DNA from: Echinostoma caproni
Lineage: Eukaryota; Platyhelminthes; Trematoda; Plagiorchiida; Echinostomatidae
DNA: 64,000 nt
NCBI GenBank assembly: GCA_900618425.1
Contig: UZAN01040515.1
Coordinates: 8,176 to 72,175 of the forward strand
Reading direction: 5' to 3'
Below the pieces are notes generated by a model. It worked only from the letters and a program-made list of their open reading frames with translations, did no database searches and was not told where the DNA came from. Each line of letters starts with the position of its first letter. Position 1 is the stretch's first letter. This document shows, piece after piece, positions 37,601 to 49,504 of the stretch. The position numbers and the translations under genes are program-made.

Positions 37601-38710
37601 AACCAGGGTCAATAACCAATAAAGGTTGAAGAGAAAGACGCGGATTACGCAGCAAAACTTAACCATGTTGCATCATTGTCATGTGCAGGAACAGCTTTGT
37701 CTCATTTCGGTCAGTAGAGGTATGAGTTCATGACTCACGAGATCCGAAACCATATTCCCTTCTACTGGGGTGGTGAGACTCCCAAAATCATTTGTGAAGC
37801 CCAAGGGATTGTAAACCGAGTGACTCCTCGATAGGAAGCATTCACAATGAGGCTTGAGGTAGTTGCGTTCATACCAACGGGAGCTAGGGTGGATTGCATT
37901 CTTTCCTGCACTCTGATAAGACAGACGTCAGAATAATTGCACTTTAAATGGTAGACATTCACGGATGAAGCCAAAAGAGAGAGCTTTCTTTCGTTATAGC
38001 AATGTGAATTTCGTGATGCAGAAAACACACACCGTTTCAGCGGTGGCGTTTTCATCAAATGAAAGTCTGATAGACGAAGCCTTCTGCTGTCCTCTTGGAG
38101 TGCTTTTGTTGCTCTGGTCTATTTAACTTGGCTATGGCCGACAAACATTTTAGGAAACCTTTTGTTGACAAGCTCTTCTTAACTTGTTCTAGTTTACCTT
38201 TTAAATTATCATCTGAAAATGTGATCCCGGTCCTTCTTAGGAGAAAATTTGAGATTGAATTTTCGACACAGTGTAGTAAGACAATTAGCCAATGATTGCT
38301 TCGTATTCCATTTCACTTTTCATCCAATGTTTCACTGACTGAAGCCTCATCGGTTAAATATTCAGGATTCAATTTAATTTACGAGTGTGCCAGGTTGAAC
38401 TGTGACACCAACTGATCGAAATCGTTGTTTTCAGCAGTTATCAGTCAAATTAATATCGTGCCTAACACGAAAAGATGTAAATATTTTGGTTGTCTATAGC
38501 TTGGTAAAAGCTGATCTATTAGATGAACCCATAAAAATATCACGAGTTTGGCGGTCTTTTGTATTTGCTCGAAAACTGCACGGTTCATGTACAATTAGAT
38601 ATTGAATGCTGACATATGGTCATTGACGTGTCGATAAATTAAAGAATGACATTGAGCGTTTCTGAAAGAGAGCATTGTCAGGAGCGAGGCAACTCCCATG
38701 GAGAACTATG
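34698..38710. other. no recognisable gene; 7-N gap at 35116-35122
   Basis: Short AT-rich frames only, the longest (36324-36052, minus) without a recognised domain. Seven N mark a small unresolved gap. Confidence 0.5.
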
Positions 38711-38809
38711 CGATTGGATCGCCAACAAACATTTTGAATAGAACACAAGGAGCGAACAAGAATTCTCTTTGGCGATTCATCTTGATTGGCTAATACATCA
38801 CAATTTATA
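38711..38809. repeat. PLE-2 inverted terminal repeat, left arm
   Basis: Its reverse complement aligns with 40596-40693: AATTGTGAT-TATTAGCCAA at the inner end, then CTTGTTC-CTC, and an identical outer block of about 30 bases including TGTGTTCTATTCAAAATG and TTTGTTGGCGATC. Overall agreement is about 80% by eye. Confidence 0.85.
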
Positions 38810-40595
38810 TACCGCGGATAAAATATTCGAGGACAGAGATCTTTCCTACGAAAAAATGATAAAAATACATTATTACAAGTGGAAGAATGTAGATAATGTC
38901 TACTGTTTTGGGCATTGTTTCTAGCCCGGATTGACGAAGATTGTGAGGAGCTGGTGGAAATGGATTGGGTGGAGGTTCATTGTCATCACGAATAAGCAGG
39001 ACTATGAATCCAAGATGAGCACCATTCCCGATGATAATGATAAGTTCCAGAAAATAAAAGGGACGAAGGATAAAACCAAACATATTGAAAATAACTTGTC
39101 CCAAAACAAAGGGTGTACTGGATTCGACCACGTTTGGGCGTGTCCAACCAAATGGAACAAGGATTCCGAGGGTGCACGGACTACAGAAAGTACATAAAAA
39201 CGGTGTTCCACTCAGGCCAAAATTGGGCATATGTAACTCACTCTACCACACTATAGCTAAATGACTCGACAGCAAATTGGTGCCTTTAAAGACTGGACTA
39301 GCCAAGCATACGCTTCAAGAATCGTTTGATTTGGTGGATTCTATTCAATAAATCCGGATTACGAATACTTTCCCTCGATGCCAGTCCGCTATTCACTAAT
39401 TTTCTTATCAAAGAAACGATTACATAGCGGACTACATCCAAATAAATGCTATCAATATAGATATTCCGATTGAGGATTTAAAGCAGTTACTTTACTTTTG
39501 CAATTCAAATTCAACAAGGCTATTTATCGTCAGAAGGACGGTGTGGCAATATGCTCCCGTCTAGACCCGCTGTTTGCAGAAGTCCTTATGGCAATGTTAC
39601 AGAACGAACCCTCAAAACTTCCATCGAAAAATGTAGGCTATACAATAGATATGTGGACAATATATTGTGTTTCATGGACGACGACAGTAATCTCGTTGAG
39701 CTACTGGCAGCACTCAACTGCTCGCATCCACATATTAAGTTTCTTTTCGAGAAGAAAACTGACAACCAGATAGCATTTATTACTATTTCCTCAAATGCCG
39801 TCTATTCAACGCTTGGTGTATAGAAAAAGCACGTGGACGAATCAGTGCACTCATTGTCGAATTTTCGTACTTGTCAAATGAAGGTGAAACTTAGTTCGAT
39901 GTCTCATAACAGAGCGCAAAACGTATACTTAACTGATTCAGTTCCGAACCAATAAAAATTCCTGTTCCAGGTCTTCCAACAAAATGGATACTCGGATCGA
40001 TTTGTAGGCAGTATATTAAAAAGCCAGACAAACGACGGGAAAATTGTCGGAGTAGAAGACAAGCCAGTATGCATAAGACTGCAATTTACAAGTAACACTG
40101 TAACGGCAATAGCTACTCGAACTTCAACAATAGCGATCCGTTCTATGCAACGCAATTGCATGTCACAATCGCGTCCAGACCAGCCTTCCGACTGGCCCGA
40201 TCTGTTTCTGCGTTTACTCTTTCACTTGGTCCTGTGGGACAATTTGCATCGATGCTACGAGTGGAAACTTGACTCTGAGAACTCATAAACATCATTCAGC
40301 TTGGATGCACACCGGGGTGACAAAGACAATTACGAGCTCAATCTGTTCACACCTTGTGGAGTCAGGTCATTTAATTGACTTGACCAGGGCGTTTCGTCCC
40401 TCTTACCAGGTTTGTGAACAGTGATCTAAGCGGATTTATCATTGCATACTGGCCACAGCGGATGCAGTGGGAATTTCCACTCGTAATCCAATCTTCAGCA
40501 AATTTAGACTAGACATCACAAAGGCAACGGTAAATGTTATACATATTCTTCCATCTTCTTTAATGTATTATTATCCCATATTTTAGCTAAGTTAC
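38810..40595 (+). pseudogene. PLE-2: Penelope-like element (RT plus GIY-YIG), frameshifted
   Basis: Plus strand, in order: GWRFIVITNKQDYESKM with DNDKFQKIKGTKDKTKHIE (about 38970-39090), TFGRVQPNGTRIPRVHGLQK then VHKNGVPLRPKLGICNSLYH (about 39130-39245), LVPLKTGLAKHTLQESF (about 39279-39330), SLDASPLFTNFLIKETI (about 39370-39420), AIYRQKDGVAI (about 39515-39550), then YNRYVDNILCFMDDDSN (the RT catalytic box, about 39640-39690) and QNGYSDRFVGSILKSQTND. The GIY-YIG part keeps HHSAWMHTGVTKTITSSICS, HLVESGHLIDLTRAF and ILATADAVGISTRN (about 40285-40495). This is a nearly complete RT to endonuclease remnant with at least three frame changes and several stops. The N-terminal domain before 38930 is not visible. 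It differs clearly from PLE-1 in residues around each motif. Confidence 0.92.
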
Positions 40596-40693
40596 AAAAA
40601 TTGTGATATATTAGCCAAACAAGGCGATTCATCAAAAAGAGGTCTTGTTCACTCTTTGTGTTCTATTCAAAATGTTTGTTGGCGATCTAATCG
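40596..40693. repeat. PLE-2 inverted terminal repeat, right arm
   Basis: Partner of 38711-38809, about 60 bases after the last recognisable coding block. The same terminal sequence occurs alone at 50866 and 58731. Confidence 0.85.
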
Positions 40694-43567
40694 ATTTGGC
40701 GTATCAGTAATACGATCGAAACATTATTCTGGGGTTTATTATGTACGCAAAAGCGTTTTGGGAAAAGCGGTTTGGATTGATTGGGAAAACCGTTTCAGAG
40801 TAATTGCAGATTCAACCTATATGGATCTCACGGTTAACCACGAAGGAATCACATGGAGGTATTCCAACAACTAACTAACAACGACAAAGCGGTTATAATT
40901 TTATTTTTCTCTCCTTTCCGTTCTGTGATTCTCAGATGTTATTTTTTGAATGTGAATATTGCTTGCATATTCTGAATGTACCACCGGAAGTGGAATTCGC
41001 TGCTTACCCCTACCGAAATGCCAATATGATGGTCCGTTTTGTGCGATGTAATCTCCCCAGAACTAAGGAACCTTAAAATATAGGCACGGGGTATAAGGTA
41101 CCAGTGTTCAAGCACACTGAACTCGTACAGTGTTAGCTTTCTGTTGACATTGGGTCAACTTGCATGTTGTTGTTCCCCACTGTGCTTGCCCTAAGCTGAT
41201 GAGGTCACCCGAGCAAGCTTAGCCGAGACGGACAGCATGCGCCTCATCTTGTTGGATTTACTGTACATGTGTTTTCGCTCAGTTTCTTCGTGACATCCTC
41301 GATTCGACATTTTGGCAGCTGGTTTGTTTTTCATGCTTCACATATTCTCGTTCTCTTGGGTGTAGTCTCTAAACACTCCGCAAGACTGACGCTGCATCAT
41401 CCATCGGTGACAGGTTGCCACGTTCAATTTTACCCGAAGCATCTCGATATTTTCGACGTCACGGTCCAAGAACTTTTCCGTAAGCGAATCAAATCGGTTC
41501 TCTGAAAATGATTTTCGGAAACACTTTTTGTCATTATTAGCATAATTATTATTTACAAATAACTCAAATGATCTGCGTATTGATTGCTTTGTGAAAACTG
41601 AGCACCGTTATCGATGGGACAATCTGGAATGAAATCACTATATGTAAGTCATGACCAAAGTCATGACAAGTCATCCGAAATTTTCATGCAACCACTGATT
41701 GGTATTTCCGTTCTTCTTGGTTTTGTCTAAGGTGAGCCTGGGATAATACAGAATAGGTCTGAAACCATTCCGCCAAAGATAAACAGATCAGAAGCACTAC
41801 ATGGGATTTATGTCCAGGACGAGTAGGCTGCATTTTGATATTGTGTATACTGCAAAAAATACAAAATTTGTGTATGGTTTTACCATGACAACAGGATAAC
41901 TTAAAAGTACAATACAATAGACAGACATAAATGGAGTGGGGTAGAACGTGGACTATGTCAGCGGAGTAAAAACAAGCTAACCCAAAGTTAACTTCGTCCA
42001 AATAAGGTGCTTCCATAGGTTGTAATCAATCTTGAGAGTGAACCTTGGTAACCTTGCCACTCGTGAATTTTAGACAATCGAAAACACCGTTCTTCCATGG
42101 ATCTGGTGTTGCGCCTCCGGAAAATATTGAGCTAAGGCTGGTGTCCGGGTCTTCTAGTTTTGACTATCGTTATATCAAGTAAGCCTGACCTCCATTGCCT
42201 CATCTGACTTGGGACCCAATTTAGAGTATGTTCGTTCTATTCCACCCGCGTGTTTGAATTGGTAGATCAGATTGGAGTTGCCGCACACAGACTTTATCGG
42301 GGTTGTGGGGATTCCAGTTGTTGGATAAAATATTTTGAGGTCAGCTGCATAGCAATTTTGAGCGATCGCCTATCTCAGTTATCAAAGACAAATTTATGAT
42401 ATCTTGTCTTTACTCCGATGATATGGTCTTTCTTTTATACTTAGATTATTTTATGTTTTTCTGATCTATTGTATGTTAATTTAATTTGTTGCAATGTTAG
42501 AACATTGCGTTTTATGCAGTATGCACCGTTTTGAGATGCACAAAAATCGTCCTGGACATGAATGGTGCAGTATATGGTGATATGATGTTTTCGTTTGAAA
42601 CGAATCTCAGGAAAGGTATGCGTCAGAAACATACAGATTAGGGTATTCTCGGATACCTACAAGTTAAAGCAAATGTGATCAAAATATACAGAAGCGGAAG
42701 AAGGATGTGCCGAGCACAAATAAGCCTCATTATCCTATCTACGTTTCCACAGCATGTGTCAGTCTGAAAAAGTATTGAAAACCGGTTCTCGTAGCTCGGA
42801 TGAACTGAATTATATTTCGCCTGTGAATGAAAGAATGAAAGAATGTGTCAGTCTCCCGCGATACTCTCACAAGCTGGACGTGGTGACAAACACTTGGAAA
42901 ATCGATCAAGTAGTTCGATAACATTTAGTTTTGTCCAGCTTTCTAGATGAACAGCCCGTAACACACAAATGGTCTATCGTTTCCTCAATATGAATACCCC
43001 ATAAGCGGCTTTTTAAATTTTAAGATTAGTAGCCGCAGTTGATCAGAACTGATTTCTCACATAAGTTACGCACATCCGAAATCATGTCGGACCTCGTGCT
43101 CAGGTGGCCTCAATAAAGTCAAATGCTATTCTTGGACTGAAGCGGGGATACTCATTGTAAATTTATGAATAAAAGGTAAAACAATTTACAATGTGGCTAA
43201 TCTGGACCCATAACACACTAATATCTGGAACGATTCATAGTCAAATTTCTCCCTGAAAGGATAATCGAGGTATCAACCATATATCTTAGATAAAAGTAGC
43301 TTCGCAAATATGCAAATATTCATCATCTCAAAAGGTTAAATAGAATGGATGCACCACTTTTCTGTATTTGAAGGCATTTCAAATTAGGAAAATCAAATGA
43401 ATCTATTTTTGGAATTACAAGGTGTCCTCAGATACGCAAATATTACCGAAAATCCGCCGGCATACCGAGCTATGGATAGTGAAAGAAGCTAGTGTAGCTG
43501 AATGGAGAATTGGTTACAGCTGACCTTAGGAGAAACACGGCGGCCAAGAGAAAAGTTGAATTTAAAT
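40694..43567. other. no recognisable gene
   Basis: The minus frame at 42016-41684 (110 codons) has no recognised domain. Near 41647 the word AAGTCATGAC is repeated about three times in tandem. Nothing else recognised. Confidence 0.5.
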
Positions 43568-43704
43568 AAAGAAGCCAAAACAGAGGTTTACTCAATGTAT
43601 CCTGGATCATTTCACTGTGTCTGTACACGTGCATGCTGCAGTCTATGTGATCAATATTATATGGTCAGTAAATAACAGAATCATAGGCGTAGAAAGATTG
43701 CGGT
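43568..43704. repeat. left arm of PLE-3 coding inverted repeat
   Basis: 43593-43704 matches the reverse complement of 43998-44109 at 100 of 112 positions with no indel (counted by eye). A further 25 bases outward (GAAGCCAA, CAGA-GTTTAC) match less well. The bases are GIY-YIG coding sequence of PLE-3. Confidence 0.88.
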
Positions 43705-43972
43705 GCACATCCCGGTCTGGCTTCAGAAAACAATGACTGGGAACTTCGGAAGTATGAGGTCACCAATGACCTGTAGGAAACTCAGTTCGTCGATCACACA
43801 ACACCTGGTCGAAATGAAACACTGTGTCATGCTACGTGACGCTTTCAGAATCCTCTACAACACAAATAACACCAAGATTCGGAAATACCTCGAGGCACTA
43901 GCCATTGAAAATTACCATCCAAAACTGTGTAAACAGCGTGACTGGCTTATCATTCTGGAACTACCTTGGTAA
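43568..43972 (+). pseudogene. PLE-3 plus-strand fragment: GIY-YIG endonuclease end
   Basis: The plus strand reads FHCVC (compare FRCVC before the GIY-YIG core of PLE-1), SLCDQYYMVSK, an in-frame stop, QNHRRRKIAVHIPVWLQKTM, SSSITQHLVEMKHCVMLRDAF, RILYNTNNTKIRKYLEALAI and ends LCKQRDWLIILELPW with a stop at 43970. This is the last domain of a Penelope-like element, 5'-truncated, from a third sequence group: its C-terminal DLPW-like ending and spacing differ from PLE-1 and PLE-2. The first 137 bases form one arm of the inverted repeat described separately. Confidence 0.8.
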
Positions 43973-43997
43973 GGAATGTGTTTGGTGGGTAATTTTG

Positions 43998-44133
43998 ACC
44001 GCAGTCTATCTCCGCCTATGATTCTGTTATTTACTGACCATATATTATAGATCACATGGACTGTAGTATGCACGTGTACAGATGCAGCAAAATGATCCAG
44101 GATACATTGTGTAAATCTGTGCTGTTGGCTTCT
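43998..44133. repeat. right arm of PLE-3 coding inverted repeat
   Basis: Reverse-complement partner of 43568-43704. It begins 25 bases after the stop codon of the plus-strand fragment. Most differences between the arms are transitions. Confidence 0.88.
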
Positions 44134-44402
44134 TCATTCAGATTCCTTATGGGAAAATATGCTTTTGGTTTATCAGAAAAAGTAAACTCTACGACACAAC
44201 GAATGCCTCGTACTGACAAATGCAAGCCTGTAACTTGCTTGACACTCCAATAAAGTATTTACCGGATCGGGTGGTTGAAAATAACAACCATATACGTGTG
44301 CAGAAGATCCTGACGATGTTGTTCATCAAATGTGTTAAGAGTTCACAGCAGGTGCTTCACAGATTTATCAAACTTGTTGAGAGTTATTTGCAGTCGGCCT
44401 AA
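43998..44402 (-). pseudogene. PLE-3 minus-strand fragment, linker to start of GIY-YIG
   Basis: The minus strand over this interval reads SVRGIRCVVEFTFSDKP with KAYFPIRNLNEEANST, then enters the arm that encodes the start of the GIY-YIG domain and stops abruptly at 43998. The plus fragment and this one are therefore two pieces of the same element type placed tail to tail. Possible further PLE-like sequence up to about 44620 on the minus strand could not be confirmed. Confidence 0.5.
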
Positions 44403-46059
44403 ATGATTTAGGTTATTTATGGGTTTTGATTGTTAAATGGTGTTTGATGAGTTCCTGCTCATCAAACAACAGGTGATATGTGTCCGCATCATACTGACTT
44501 GAAGATAAATTGGAAAAAGCACAAAATTGTACCCAATTTTTTGGTACAAGCGAGGTGATAAAGGTGCTACAATAACCATGCGGGCATAGACGGTATGAAA
44601 CAGCCAAGCTTGATTACTCACTACTAAATTATAAAGTTGATCCTACAGCTGTTAAAGAAAAGCTTCAAACATCTCCGATTAAATTGAGCTACCTTGATTG
44701 ATGAAAGTGATCGCAGGTTTAGAATGCCCAAACGTTACTGCTTATGGTATATATATACAATCGTTTCACTGATGGGGGCATTTGTGAACAACAGGCAACA
44801 GCATTGTTTGAGAGGCCAAGTTCAAGTCAGGAATCTCATTGGCAAACGCATTTCTGACACTGTGGTTTTCCGTCCTTAGTTGAAGGAGTTCTAATGAATC
44901 GGCGAACCAGTTTGCTCGAGTAGCATACCGTGGATCACTCATTCACAATTGGTTGTGATTATACTCGGTCTTTGTGCACTCTTCGCAATCCATACATCCA
45001 CGAAATAGCAATTCCGGTTTGCCGAAAACTTCCGAAATTAAACGTACAAATGAGTCTTCTCTGCCTGAAGCATCGCAGAATTTTGTTGGCGCCCTCGTTT
45101 TGGGATCGGTGAATTTCGATGGAACATGCGTTACAGTCTTCATTTTCATGATGCACGATAGCCATGGCTTTTGTTCCACTTGACATTCTGCAACTGGTAA
45201 CAGGCATCCCCTAAGGTCTAAGTCCATTGATGAAGATTGAACCAAGTCAAAAACCTGTGCATTTGCGTTTTAGAATATCACCTTGAGATCCAGTTATTGA
45301 GTTCTCGAATCGAACAATAAAACTTTGGTCCTGGAGGTGACACTTCAACAGTTTAAAGTTATGAAATTTTTTAACATAATCCTTGGAGGTTGGGTGGAAC
45401 TCATCCTGTGGCTTGGAACGATTAAATCACAGATGCAACGTCGATTATATTCGTTTTACCTGTTTAGCCACAAAAGACTGGTTTAAGTGTCAGTAGATTG
45501 CATTTTATTCGGCGGGATATTATTCAACGTACGCCTAGATGTTACGCGTGTACACTTCATATGCACGAGATGGTTACACAACGTATCACGCTCAATAGGA
45601 GATTGACGGTGATGTTTCGCAGTGTTAAAATCCACAAAGGTTTTCCTCAAAAGTGTCCAATAGTTTTCGGATACTTTCAGTGGGTAACAAAATCGTCATC
45701 AGTTTGAATTTGAGCACGTGCAGGACCGGTTTTGTATCAAAGTTTGCATAACTTGTTAAGCACATCAAATAGGATGGGGTCTTTCGCCAACCTTGATTCT
45801 CTGATTAGTCTCACAGAGTACATTTCAAACAAACTTTTTATTTTAAAAGTGTCATAACAGATATTGAAAACTGATTAATAAACAATGGAACACAAAATCA
45901 ATCAAAAGGATGTATTCTAGTTCGCTGACCATACCAAAAACGATTGAGAAAATCTGGCACGTTGTCTACCAAAGGTTTTTTCTAGTGATGTGTATACAAA
46001 TAGAAGTCAGGTTAGATGACTAAAAGCTAGGTATTGGAGAATACTTTACCCGGCTTTTA

Positions 46060-46081
46060 TTTTTTTTTTTTTGGGGGGGGG
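46060..46081. repeat. T13 followed by G9 homopolymers
   Basis: Thirteen T then nine G. A site where read errors are likely. Confidence 0.85.
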
Positions 46082-46290
46082 AGGTGTATCGGGAGAATGG
46101 TGGTGGTACTCGAGGACCAGCATTCATCTCATACAGTGCCGCACATACTGATTGATGGAATTTGGTAATGAACTTCTCCCTGTTCCAGCTAGTAACCTTA
46201 GATGCCTCACCAACCTAATCTTGATCGATTCCAACATAATGCACCACAATGTTTAATATGTGTTCATGGCATATGAAGTGTTTTTTTCGC

Positions 46291-46332
46291 GGTGTGTGTG
46301 TGTGTGTGAAACAACTACATGTGTGTGTGTGC
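46291..46332. repeat. interrupted (GT)n microsatellite
   Basis: Two GT tracts separated by about 14 bases. Confidence 0.85.
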
Positions 46333-47463
46333 ATAAGGAGCCTATGCCCCTCAGGTGGCTCGGTCTCACTTCAGCTTTTGTGGGAACCATTGATTTTAAC
46401 TTCTTCCTTAATGTCATGTGGCAGATTTTTGATTTTGGCGACAGAGATAATTAGTCGGTGCGGCATGGTGTTAGATCAGCTAAAACTGCTTACATCTGTA
46501 GGATTGTCTTTTGATATTTATTTTAAAGATCAGGTATATTTTCGTAAATAGTTTCTCTGCCCTCAGCTAATGTTGCACGAATGATGATTACGACGTTATC
46601 TTTTAGAACCCACATTAGAAGATAGAACTATTTTACGTTATTTCAAACTTAGTGGCTGATTTTTTACTTTAAGGGTATGGTGATTTATGCGTCATCTCCA
46701 CTGTTCCTGTAGAACCTAAGTATGGTCGTCTTAGGATAACGTCATGTCAATTACAACAGATATCCAGTTGGGTATCTGACACCTATAGCTCTGCAAATTC
46801 CATGGAAACCATACCACTTTCGATTGAATTCAACGTATTTTTAGCATCTCGCAGTATTTGTCTTCTCTCGGTTCTAACTTATTAAATATTTGGATTCCTA
46901 AGAAAACTCTGCATATTCTTTTGGGGTCTGAAGACAATATCACGGAACTCTACGTAGCCGCAGACAAACTGGCCTTTTGATGACGCAACCTTATCGTCGT
47001 GATTATGATTGGCTATTTTGAGCTGGGTCACAAGCGGGATCAATTCACTAGTGAGATACTTTTCTAATGACGTCGAGGAGGACAAATATCATCATCTTCA
47101 GGTATTTGTTTGGTCTGATCTTCCGTTGGACTTGTACAAAGGACAGTAGAACAAACAACAACAACTGATAAAAGCCTATTTTGAGGAACTTGTAAATAAG
47201 TAAAACTAGATAATTTATAATGTGTAAAAAGTTAGGTACACCTGATTTCAAAGGATGCCGTAGCTCAAACTAACTTTTCCAACGGAGGCATTTTTAGACA
47301 GCGGGTGTCATGAGGGAATTACTCATTGGAACAGGACTGACAAAACGAAAGAGGTGGAACAGGCATGATCCACGAATTAGGACACTGATGCGGTGCGACA
47401 GACAGACAGGCATGAAATAAAATTACTTCCATGCACCTGTTGTTTCAATTTTCACCCAAGCAC

Positions 47464-47642
47464 TAGTGGTGGCTGAGTGGTGCAGGTCACCAAATTGTCA
47501 CTACGGTGGGCTGGTGTTTGAATCTCACCACTACCACCGTCTGAATTCCCCCTTTCTGACTTGTATGACGGTGCTTTCATTGGTTTCCATCTTTTGGAAA
47601 ATTGTATCTTTATCTGTTCAATAGAAGAAAGGAAAATGAAAA
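47464..47642 (+). repeat. SINE-1 copy C
   Basis: TAGTGGTGGCTGAGTGGTGC holds the A-box, ACCAAATTGTCAC matches copy A, and GTTTGAATCTCACCAC is the B-box. The body shows GGTGCTTTCATTGG and the end is CAATAGAAGAAAGGAAAATG. A single N follows at 47739. Confidence 0.78.
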
Positions 47643-48676
47643 TAGAAAAAAACGAATGACCAGATAGAATTCTCTGGGACTGTGGCGGTTGAAGATGTGT
47701 CTGTGCTCTTTTACTAGAGGTTCAACATTCAAAAAGCANGGTCATCGTCAAAGTTCCATTTAGCTAGAGCAGAGTAATCGAACTTAGCACACTAGCCATG
47801 TCTGAAGGAAGTGGCATCGGTATATTTGGACTTCACGTAGTCTGTAATCAAATAATGAAATCCAAATGTGCAAGTTGAGGTGTTCGTGTACATAGATCTC
47901 AAGTTCTGCAATTACTTCTGCGCACAAATATTATGACGCAAACTGTGTTGGATCAACTGAAACACCAAACAGTCGTAGTGTTATCCAAGTTCTAACGTTA
48001 TTTAGGACCATGAGTTTTGGACTCTGACCTACTTGCCCAAACAGCACCGTAGTTAATCATACCNNNNGCAGAAAACGATCAAACGCATCATTATGATATC
48101 TCACTTAAAGTGCGAACAGATTAGTTCGAAAATACATTCATCAAAATTATATGTTGCCTAAACGATGTTCACAATGGAATTGTAGTGTTATTAGCATGAG
48201 TAAAGATTGATTATTGATCGTTGATATATCACAAACATGAGGAAAAACATTACTGTGGGACGTGTGTGCGTTGTTCATTCCTGTTGCTCACCGAAGCAGT
48301 ATGGCATAGACGTCTGTCACGTGTACAGAAATTAGCGCTCCAAATGAGCCACAACGTTTCGGTCCAGTATTGAATCAATTGGTGTCACAAAATAACATAG
48401 TAATCACTATTTTCCATGTGATAAAAACGAATATTCCACCCAAATTATACATCTGGGTTTATCTAGAGGCCTGGATAAATGAGGCGATAATTAAACTACG
48501 GGATCAATGCGAATTTTACATTCGGACCGATACTTAACTCAATTTATGTGTGTATTTATTAAAACGAAAAAAAAACGATTGAGAAGAACAATTGTGGTCA
48601 ATAATACACTAAGTGTTCCGTACATATGATGTGAGAAAGTAATTGGTTAGAAGTAATTTCACACTTGTTCAAACAG
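47643..48676. other. no recognisable gene; N at 47739 and 48064-48067
   Basis: Short frames only. A stretch near 48010-48060 (CTACTTGCCCAAACAGCACC) may be antisense LINE but is too short to call. Confidence 0.4.
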
Positions 48677-49006
48677 AATGGTCCCTCAGTCATTCTGTAT
48701 AGTTCAGTAAACAAATCATTAAAACTGATTAGTGAATGCGGTGAACATCGGATGAAGACACAGGCCAAATTATGCAACGTTCGCCTGAAACCGATTACCG
48801 GATCTAGTTCCGGAAGTTATGTGGTAAAGCATGGGACTGAAACACCTCCTCCTGCCCCCGGTGCGTTTACATCTTTGAGTAGCTGTAAACTACATCGATC
48901 ACTCAAGTCATATCAAACTGGGTTTCGCACAGCCGAAAGGGTTACTAACACATATACATTGAACGAAAGACAAAGTGATAAATTATTCGACAGAAAACGT
49001 TATTAA
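48677..49006 (+). CDS. candidate exon, unidentified
   Basis: An acceptor-like CACACTTGTTCAAACAG ends at 48676 and is followed by about 109 open codons: NGPSVILYSSVNKSLKLI, KTQAKLCNVRLKPITGSSSG, HGTETPPPAPGAFTSLSSC and a basic end. The composition is not typical of translated AT-rich DNA. There is no recognised domain and no clear donor before the stop at 49006. The opposite strand of the same region also carries a candidate exon slightly downstream, so both are unlikely to be real. Confidence 0.28.
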   Translation, partial: NGPSVILYSSVNKSLKLISECGEHRMKTQAKLCNVRLKPITGSSSGSYVVKHGTETPPPAPGAFTSLSSCKLHRSLKSYQTGFRTAERVTNTYTLNERQSDKLFDRKRY

Positions 49007-49047
49007 CTCATAAGGAATGATCCAATTCAATGCAATATATGTCTGAT

Positions 49048-49277
49048 TTACAAAGTTACGACGAAGATGATAGAAGACACTGTGTGAATAAGGGCAAAGT
49101 TTGACCAGGAGCACTCTAAGAATAGAACGAATACGAGGAAGAGACCAGCATTCACAAAGATGAACATAAAACCAATGGCCTCTGTAGAAGAATATTTGCA
49201 TGCATACAAATATTTACTTACAATGAGACCAACCAATAAGCACAAGAGGAATAGGACTACCTCAATGAGAGAGAAGC
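49048..49277 (-). CDS. candidate exon of a multi-pass membrane protein
   Basis: The minus strand from 49277 reads GFSLIEVVLFLLCLLVGLI (one membrane span), a short polar stretch, then AIGFMFIFVNAGLFLVFVLF (second span), LECSWSNFALIHTV and SSIIFVV, with a stop at 49048 or a GTAACT donor at 49059. A possible 42-nt intron (GTAAGT after the first span, ending ACAGAG) would remove the polar stretch in frame. Two close spans with small loops resemble MARVEL-type four-span proteins, which flatworms have in number, but this is only a shape-based guess. The acceptor upstream is weak. Confidence 0.33.
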
Positions 49278-49504
49278 CTAATGAATTTGGCAGTGCAAAT
49301 CAAACCTTTTTAATTTAGTTTGGGGTAGGTACTTGGAAACAGCAAAACCAATATGGAATTAGCCAAGGTATCAGAAATTTATTGATGATATATATGGGAG
49401 GAAGGTTATCCTTGGAAGCAAAAATGTGTAGAAAATCTCTATATTTTTATTTAATGGATGTAAAACGTTTTAGATAAGTAAAGTTTGTGTGATGGGAAGA
49501 CTAT

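Larger units (their letters stand above)
44403..47463. other. no confident gene; simple repeats
   Basis: The minus frames at 45245-44943 and 47085-46882 have protein-like composition (for example KGQFVCGYVEFRDIVFRP in the latter) but no recognised domain or clear splice sites. Simple repeats are listed separately. Confidence 0.4.

Noticed and set aside
38805..39230. 141-codon minus-strand frame with hydrophobic stretches that looks like a membrane protein
   Set aside because: It is antisense to the PLE-2 RT, which is read on the plus strand in recognisable blocks (NKQDYESKM, VHKNGVPLRPKLG).
44413..44621. Further PLE N-terminal coding sequence on the minus strand upstream of PLE-3
   Set aside because: A few residues are suggestive but no diagnostic block could be aligned.
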